Assembly: GCA_958510875.1 (NCBI GenBank)
Contig: OY294068.1
Coordinates: forward strand, 17,960,297-18,024,296
Reading direction: 5' to 3'
Source of the DNA: Endomychus coccineus
Lineage: Eukaryota; Arthropoda; Insecta; Coleoptera; Endomychidae
DNA: 64,000 nt
Both the position numbers and the translations under genes were made by a program. Position 1 is the first letter of the stretch; each line of letters opens with the position of its first letter. The notes beneath the pieces were generated by a model. The model had not been told where the DNA came from and ran no database searches. It saw nothing but the letters and a program-made list of their open reading frames with translations. Positions 57,478 to 64,000 of the stretch are shown in pieces.

Positions 57478-58799
57478 ATGTACCAATTGTTTTTGTTCTT
57501 TCATTCAATCATAACTTACTATTATTATTTACCGAAGCAAAAGTTGGGCGAAATGACCAAATGGACCAGTCAATTGACCATCTCGTTCATATGTTCTGAT
57601 TGCTATGTATTCTTGTCTCTGGGGCCATGTTGAATCTATGGTTTATGCGAATAATCCACAATATTTAGGCGGCTTGAGAACCAATATTGAAGCCATGGTG
57701 GATTAATAATTGACATAGTGTTTCATGGTTAATGAATATACTTCACAATGATAGAATGAATTCATCAATATCTGACATAGTTCTTGTTTTATAAAAGAAA
57801 CTCCTATACTGCTCTTGAGGAAAAAACCAATACGAAGCTTGGGCCATGGCGTTTATTCACGATGGAACACCTGATCCTCTTATTATTTGGTTAAATGAGC
57901 TTCGAAAGCCTATAGAGAGGGTGCACGTAATGTTGAAGTTAGAGGTAAAGAGTAAATAACAAACGAATAGAATAGCGGTAACCGAATACACTCTAAGCAG
58001 TACTTAATGGGAATGGAATGAATCGTTTCTCCGGGCAAATACTTACATTGTAAGCTATATTTAACGGAGTTGCCAAGGAATTTCAGCATTACAGTTCAAG
58101 CTTATAATTTTAGTTTCTAATATCCAGTTTCGTTCCTCGTAAAACTTGCATATCATCCTATTTTATATCAATCACAATTCAAGGCAATAATATGTACGAA
58201 TACTTCAAACATATAACACCCACGGGTATTCTAGATCCGAACCATTGGTCTTGCAACTTTTGACAGTACAGGGAGATTGCTGGCAAACATGTTTTCTCTA
58301 TAAGCTGCAAATCATGATATATCTGACACACACCTTCAGAAGAACAATAACATTAATGCTAATTTTTCATCTTTGAGTCAAATACGTTAGGATTTAGAAA
58401 CAGTTCAATCTTTCGACAGAAGCAATGTCGTAATTTAATTCACGCAACTTCCGAACTTTAGCCATCTTAAGTAGAATTGAAAAAATATTAGTAGATTTCG
58501 TAGTAGTTTTCCGTTATTCTCCAGATAATTTATGTAAATCATTAGCAAACTCCGTACGCCAAAGCTAACTTACCAGTAATTATGGTGGTATTTTAACAAA
58601 ACATTTTCTACCATATCTGTATACTCTTGCATGTTGCATGTGATGCATGTTGTTTCATGGTGATTAAATAAACTGAACATTCATTTTAGTCTAACTGCTA
58701 CATCGATTCAATTTTACTAAACAACACGTAACTTCTAATATCATTCGAAACTAAAATATTTGGAATCGGTTTCAGAAAGAGACATATTAAACTAATGCA
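57478..58799. other. No gene recognised
   Basis: AT-rich; no supported gene or repeat. Confidence 0.35.
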
Positions 58800-59295
58800 G
58801 CAGCTAAAATTATCATCATGAGGGATTTCAACGTTCACGCAACTCCGCTTGGCTCAAGACGGATGACACAGGGCGACAGGCTGAGGCCTTCGCCAATACC
58901 TGTAGTCTCGAGCAGTTAATTAATGAATCAACACGGATCCCTGATAACAACTATTATTATGCCAATACGCTTGACTTATTCCTCGCTAACAATTCAGTTC
59001 CTTATGAAGTAGGGAAACTCTGACCATTCACTCATCACTACGATCTGTCCCTGACTTCCGCCAGCGCACAATCAGGCGCATTCTGCTTGATCTCAATACC
59101 AAAAAGGCTACTGGGCCAGACGGAATTCCAACTGTTATTCTCGAAGAATGGGCGCCTGAATCAAAACTAGTTTACTGCAGGTTGTTCACCCTTCCATGAA
59201 AACTTGGTGGGTTCTCTTCAGTTGAAAGACAGCTAGACTCCAACCAATTTCAAAAAAAGGAAAGAAGACCATTCTTAATAATTATAGACTCAGCG
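58800..59295 (+). pseudogene. LINE endonuclease and RT entry, left half (family F)
   Basis: Plus strand: IIIMRDFNVHATPLGSR (the 'GDFN.H' step of the APE endonuclease, G changed to R), then after a frameshift AEAFANTCSLEQLINESTR and TLDLFLANN, then SLRSVPDFRQRTIRRILLDL, KKATGPDGIPTVILEEWAP (the pre-RT 'KA.GPDGIP' motif), and ISKKGKKTILNNYRLSEL. It stops at the RT entry NYRP step, and the next RT step is found at 60803. The 1.5 kb between holds a different LINE scrap and a P-like element, so the element was split. Several frameshifts and a TGA; dead. Confidence 0.75.
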
Positions 59296-59296
59296 A

Positions 59297-59700
59297 ACTA
59301 TATATTCAAGAAATACGAAATTCGTCCACTACCTTGCATAGTAATACTGAAATCACTATCACTAATACAAAGAAGACGTGACACAATAACCAAAATAGGT
59401 GCTTATCATGAATATTCAACTAGATATAGAGATAATTTGGCCTTAGCATCAATTACTCGTATATCTGTAGAAAATAAACATCTTTGTATGCAGGGTATGA
59501 CCCATATACAATAAACTGCCTGCATCTGTAAAATCCCTCAATAAAATTCAATTTGATAATAAACTCAATAGCCTTAAATATGCCTTCTATTCTGTTGATG
59601 AAAATAAAAATGACATTTGATTTTTTCCTACTCTCGATGTTTTTGACTCGTTTTTGGATCATCCTATGATCATGTATAATAATAATATTATCGGAGTAGT
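59297..59700 (+). pseudogene. LINE RT C-terminal fragment inserted in family F
   Basis: Plus-strand blocks: EIRNSSTTLHSNTEI, RDNLALASITRISVENKHLC, then IYNKLPASVKSLNKIQFDNK after frameshifts, with a stop at about 59618. This is the extreme C-terminus of a Jockey/CR1-like RT (the 'YN.LP' landmark), so a second LINE sits between the halves of family F. Confidence 0.6.
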
Positions 59701-59900
59701 GTTAAGCAAAATAATGCATATAAGTATTTTATTGTGATACTTACTTAAGATTCTAATGTATTTTGTCCACGACTAGTGTATAAAATATGCATAATGCGTG
59801 TGTTTCCTCAAGCATAATGATATCCATTAATCACTAGTGAATAATGAAATCATTATTCACTACCATCAATATGACAAACATGATAGAAACGTATAGAATA

Positions 59901-60481
59901 CGATCGTACATACAGGTCTGGGAACTTGTTTGACATGAGTCTCTTACATGTCGCCAAACTCGTAGTCCTCGCGCTAGCGCTTGGATCGAAGTATGGGAAC
60001 AATCACATTATTAAGTAAAATAATTTTTCTCGTAACGCAATATTTACTATTCTGATTTGAGAGAGGAATAGAACCGTTACGCTCAAAATGTATCAGGTAT
60101 TCACCTTCAAAATAACTTCCCCCTTTTCGTACACATAGAAGACCTCGTTAAAACCATTTCTTTTCGGAATCGCAAGCATCCACTTTTTTCGCTTTTCCGC
60201 ATCTTTGGGCAGTTTAAAAACAGAAGTTTATTGCCTTACACTTTTGTACCCCGTTTTGCATTTCGGCACAATGCACGGTTTCGTCATTTTTTTCTAAAAA
60301 CGCCGGTATTTCTTGTGCTTAAATGTCAACAATGATAGTTGCCAGGGAACACGGTCGTATACGTGCCAGAGATCACTCCTCGACTCATGCTCCACCCTTT
60401 TGGTACTATGCAACAGCTGACGCTTAGCGGACTCACTTCTCACATAGGAAACAGCCTCCCAGACCTGTATATACGACCGTG
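59901..60481 (-). mobile_element. Non-autonomous P-like DNA transposon, copy 2
   Basis: 581 bp; ends TACGATCGTACATACAGG at the left and, inverted at the right, CACGGTCGTATATACAGG. 8-bp duplication GTATAGAA (59893-59900) and GTATAGAC (60482-60489), one mismatch. Same structure as copy 1 at 41642-42284 but inverted, with one THAP-type exon on the minus strand. Only the first exon of a transposase is present. Confidence 0.85.
60105..60287 (-). pseudogene. THAP-domain first exon of a P-like element, copy 2
   Basis: Minus strand from ATG at 60287: CIVPKCKTGYKS, an in-frame TAA where a lysine is expected, SVFKLPKDAEKRKKWMLAIP, then a run absent from copy 1 (NGFNEVFYVYEKGEVILK) up to a splice donor-like AAG|GTGAAT at 60104-60101. 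As in copy 1, only the first two zinc ligands (C-x4-C) are coded. It supports the view that these two elements derive from a common deleted parent. Confidence 0.75.
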
Positions 60482-60802
60482 GTATAGACAAATACGATGA
60501 AAATAGAGCGTGCTATGAAACGTCAAGTCAGATCGAATTTAATTTGAAACGTCAACAATTTGTTGGTTCGACTTGTTTCAATAGCAAAGTTTATTAGTAT
60601 CAAAGTATTATTTATGGGTCGTGGACAAAGTATGGTATTCTACTTGCATATTATGGCTATTATTCCCTTGGATGATTTACGACACTCGCCTGAGGCTCGT
60701 GCCGTAAACTTCATCCACATGAATAATTGCTACCATAATATGCTCGTTGACTATTATACTATTACATTGTTAACTGACATATCATTATTGTATATATGTA
60801 CT

Positions 60803-61570
60803 ATATTATACTATTATCTGTGAACTCTGTGGAAGTGATGGAGAATGTAATCAACATCGAGCTGATGCAATACCTAGAAAGCTCCAAAATCATGAATGAC
60901 CTGCAATATGGCATTCGTCAGCAGAGATCAACAGGACACCTGCTACGTAACACATGTATGGCAGAAATCTATTGAAAAACATGAGGGATATCTAGCTGGT
61001 ATTCTACAGGAATCTGTCTGGGCACAAATTTTGTTTTAACTTCATATAGTAGAGTTTAATGCAATCAAACCTCAAGCTTGCATTTTCTCCAAGAAGGCGG
61101 ATCACACAATCCCTAATATGATGATGTCAGCTACAACTATTCTTATGAAGTCTTCCATTACAATGCTCGGGATCTTCTCCAACAGCCCCCTTCATGATCA
61201 TGTGAGGTCCATCGCGAGAACAGCTTCACATCAACTTGGTTTTCTATACCGTGCTAAGAGCTGTTTTACATCACAGTAGCTCCTCATCATCTACGAAGTA
61301 CATAATCGACCTGTCCTGGAATAATTTTCACATGTGTGGAGTTTGGCGCTCAAACATACGCCAATGCAATTGGATTCTATCCAGAAGAGAAATATAGGTC
61401 TGATAGATGATGTCTCTAGAACATAGTAGAAAGGTGGGTGATCTCTCCCTTTGCTATAGATATTTCCATGGTAGGTGTCCTTCAGAAATCTCGTCTGTTA
61501 TTCCTCCCCCATCATTTCATCCCCGCCGCACACAATGTTCTTCGAACACTATAGGTGTTCCTCTCGTGTA
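60803..61570 (+). pseudogene. LINE reverse transcriptase, right half (family F)
   Basis: Plus strand: LLSVNSVEVMENVINIELMQ, YLESSKIMNDLQYGIRQQRS (the 'YGFR..RST' step), a heavily decayed palm without readable motifs A-C, then SHQLGFLYRAKSCF, LLIIYEVHNRPVLE, LALKHTPMQLDSIQKRNIGL and KVGDLSLCYRYFHGRCPSEI, the typical C-terminal steps of Jockey-like RTs. It continues the element begun at 58800. A TGA and several frameshifts are present; inactive. Confidence 0.7.
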
Positions 61571-61699
61571 GTCAAAAAATAGAAAAAAATATATATCTAG
61601 AAAATGATTATTCAGTTTACTCTAGTTTCTCATTCCTATTATTTTTCGTATTGAGTTGTACCTAAAAACAACGATCAACGCTACAAAATTAGGTTGGTG

Positions 61700-61790
61700 C
61701 ATTTCAAACGACCGAAACGTGCATAGATATAAAACAATTGATTATTGTTGATTTCGGAAACCTATTCCCGAATAATTATATGTGACAATT
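61700..61790 (+). repeat. Penelope terminal-repeat scrap
   Basis: GACCGAAACGTGCATAG, then CCTATTCCCGAATAATTATAT, match the hammerhead 3' side and repeat end of the Penelope family in this window. The core CTGATGA is not present, so no ribozyme is left. Confidence 0.5.
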
Positions 61791-61979
61791 TAATTCATGC
61801 ACTAAAAATGCCATATGTCGCGGTGTTTTGTCATTATGACAGCGAAAAAAGTTTGCCCTAACTTTTCCAGCGACAAAACGGAACCCAACTTTTGAAAGCA
61901 TGACAACCAGCATTGTAAACAAATTTTTGATGACGTTATGTCAGTTTTTCTCAAACTTGCGTTGTCAGAAAAGTATCTT

Positions 61980-62981
61980 ATTTGTGGAAATGTCGCGAAT
62001 TGGACAGTCTTCGAGTGGAGAAATTGAAGAAGCCATCAATAATAATGTGCCTCGCAATACTGTGAATCAACTACGTCAATTCGGCGACAATTTGCGATGT
62101 TTTGTTTGAAAAAAAAACATGAACTCATTGCAGAAGCTTCCACTGAAGAGTTAGCTTCTATTTTATGTAACTGGGCATTCAACATGAATAAGAACAATGG
62201 AGAAGACTATAAAGAGAGTGTAGTCAAAACGATTTGGAACACTTCAGCAAAAATGTTACAAGAGAAGTACTTCAAAGAATATAAATGAATTTTCAATGCG
62301 TTCACGGACATACAGTTTAAGAAAGCGAGAAATGCATGCGACACAAAACGCAAAATTTCGCAAATAATCCCAGAAAAAAGGAAGGTGAGTTCTAAGGCTC
62401 TCACAAAACAAGAAATTTTTGAAATGGCACTATTCTGGAGTGAAGAAGAACCTGTAGGCCTTCAAAGAAAATTTTATCATATTGCTGCCTATGAATTGGC
62501 TTGGAGAGGTGGAGAAGCAGCAAATTGTAAGGTTTTCTATTTCAAAATTGAGAAAGACAACCGTGGAAGAGAGACCGGAAGAGTTGAATATAACCCAGTG
62601 TTTTCGAAGACAGCACAAGGTGGAAATCAGAAGTTGGCCGACAGTAAATGGTTGTTAGCAAACACTGAAGAAGATTGTGTATGTCAAGTACAATTGTTTA
62701 AACAAATTATGGGAAGACGGAAAACCTTATCACCTCGGCGAAAAATATTGGACTTGATGTCAAGCGGGTGAAAATTACGAACCATTCTAATCGAGTTGCC
62801 GCCGTAACTGAATTGTCTAGGAGTGGTATAGGTGAACAAAAACTTGTGAAAATTACGGGACATAGCAACTCATCGTCATTAAAACCGTACCTTCAGTTAG
62901 ATGGAGAACATCATAAAAAAAATCATTGGTCCCATTTGTACTACCGTCCAGGAAACAGTTACTACCACCGCTCAAAATACT
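61980..62981 (+). pseudogene. Crypton tyrosine recombinase (DUF3504 type)
   Basis: Plus-strand protein in three frames. An N-terminal part begins MSRIGQSSSGEIEEAINNN. After a 1-nt shift in the A-run 62109-62117 it continues ELASILCNWAFNMNKNN and KYFKEYK, a TGA at 62286-62288, then NACDTKRKISQIIPEKRK and SSKALTKQEIFEMALFW. The catalytic region has YELAWRGGEAAN (arginine I), TAQGGNQK, and after a 1-nt shift near 62712 ITNHSNRVAAVTEL (H-x-x-R), KITGHSN and SLKPYLQL (tyrosine nucleophile). R, H-R, H/N and Y residues are all present, which is the tyrosine recombinase signature of Crypton and KIAA1958/ZMYM-type proteins. It would recombine DNA without a DDE step. Two frameshifts and one stop make it a recent pseudogene; no introns. 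Confidence 0.85.
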
Positions 62982-63143
62982 AGCATCAGCCAACTATCAA
63001 CAAAAGACAAGAAAGTCCTGAAAATCAAGATTTTTTTAATAATTGTGTTTTTAACAATTGTACTTTTCCGTTAAGTTAAATAAACTAATTTACATGTTAT
63101 TTTTTAATTTATTGATTCACATATTCATTAAATTGTCTTACCG

Positions 63144-63362
63144 AATTACACTATAGCTTTTTTTTGTCGAAGTAAACTTAACATTTATAATTTGAATTTT
63201 GTTGCCATTAGGCAATTCAAGTCAAAAAACTGCCAGAAAAAATTACTCGTCCTGCGGACTCGTAATTTTTTCAGGGGCAGTTTTTTTCGTTAAATTGCCA
63301 GGCAACAAAATTCTCATTAATACATGTCAAGTTTACTTCGACAAAAAAAGCTCTCGTGTAAT
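63144..63362. repeat. Long foldback (MITE-like) hairpin beside the Crypton
   Basis: Arms of ~105 bp (AATTACAC...AGCTTTTTTT...GTCGAAGTAAACTT...TTTTGTTGCC...ACTGCC...AAAATTAC) mirror each other around GTCC-TGC-GGAC at about 63250-63259. Mismatches and small indels are few. It could be a MITE of its own or a terminal structure linked to the Crypton that ends 160 bp upstream. No coding potential. Confidence 0.85.
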
Positions 63363-64000
63363 TATAAGTGACAATAAGTCAAGGCTCGTGGTTGCAAATT
63401 TGAATGAAACTAGACGTAATTGAATACAGTCGGGATTCGATAGGAATATATAAAATTGCTTTTCCCAATAAAATTTTCCATCAGCTATCCATCTTTCTTC
63501 GCCAAGCCCAGAAGTAATAAACCATTATTTCAAGATTTCTTGATTGCTGATATTGCAAGAGTTGCAGAAAACGCTTAGCTTCCCGAATACCGATCTGACA
63601 AACAAAATCGAGTCAGAATAAAATAGATTGTGCGGAAGAACGTTCCGATGTTCGAATTCAACGATGTTTTCTATAAAATCTTATGGGATAGATATAAATA
63701 TACATTTGACGAATGGTACAAGCGGATGAAAGCATTATAGCAGTGTTTCTAGACATATATCATGCATTTGGTAGGCAATTGAGATTTTATTATTAAAAAA
63801 TTAATCATCCAATGGTGTAATTGAAGTAGCACGTTCATTGGATGGGCAGTTCAGCAGTGTGCGCTGAATTTCTGCATGAACATTTCAAGCTACTCGAGTT
63901 GGGCGAATGAAATTATGTTAGTTTTATTACCAGTTGTGAATGGTTCTTCCCTTCGAATTCCAAATCGTTTCTAATATAACTTTGTTATACTCATACGATA
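63363..64000. other. No gene recognised
   Basis: AT-rich to the window edge; no supported feature. Confidence 0.35.

Noticed and set aside
1..64000. tRNA genes, rRNA, CRISPR arrays, bacterial operons or ribosome binding sites
   Set aside because: No cloverleaf with A/B boxes, no rRNA core words and no regularly spaced direct repeats with unique spacers were seen; the sequence is eukaryotic.

Overview
The window is AT-rich, intron-style eukaryotic DNA. I see no rRNA, tRNA, operon or complete host gene. The mix of transposon families (Penelope-like elements with hammerhead ribozymes, Jockey/CR1-like LINEs, hAT, P-like, mariner-like and Crypton elements) and the TCAGT-type initiator in a solo LTR point to an arthropod, most likely an insect. 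The species cannot be told from the sequence. Almost everything recognisable is mobile DNA in various states of decay, much of it nested, so the window reads as intergenic or heterochromatin-like territory.

Layout. 2-3.6 kb: a 5'-truncated LINE with an open reverse transcriptase (RT) frame, inserted in an hAT-type end. 5.4-6.7 kb: an LTR-like repeat, present again at 23.6-26.5 kb where an hAT element has jumped into it. 7.6-9.2 kb: a LINE tail, a LINE RNase H relic, and a Penelope fragment with an inverted hammerhead. 10-10.6, 17.2-18.1 and 53.1-54.8 kb: three copies of an unclassified long repeat. 13-14.5 kb: a LINE RT relic. 18.6-20.4 kb: a satellite-like tandem repeat split by a LINE. 21.4-22 and 29.1-29.3 kb: LINE RNase H tails.

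30.4-34.6 kb holds two Penelope-like elements. The first has a 13-bp target-site duplication (TSD), RT, GIY-YIG region and inverted terminal repeats carrying hammerheads. The second is interrupted by a young LINE. 36-39.8 kb: LINE RT relics. 39.8-41.4 kb: a solo LTR with a 4-bp TSD and a clear core promoter. 41.4-42.3 kb: a Penelope 3' end split by a THAP-encoding P-like element. 46.3-48.1 kb: LINE remnants. 55.6-57.1 kb: a mariner-like element with ~180-bp inverted repeats. 57.4 kb: a pre-miRNA-like hairpin. 58.8-61.6 kb: a LINE split by another LINE fragment and a second P-like element. 62-63 kb: a Crypton tyrosine recombinase pseudogene followed by a near-perfect foldback.

The genes do not cooperate in a pathway; their relationships are those of insertion order. 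The sequence allows several relative ages to be read directly: P-like into Penelope, LINE into Penelope, hAT into LTR-like repeat, LINE into satellite, LTR into LINE. All family assignments come from motif reading by eye, without database searches.
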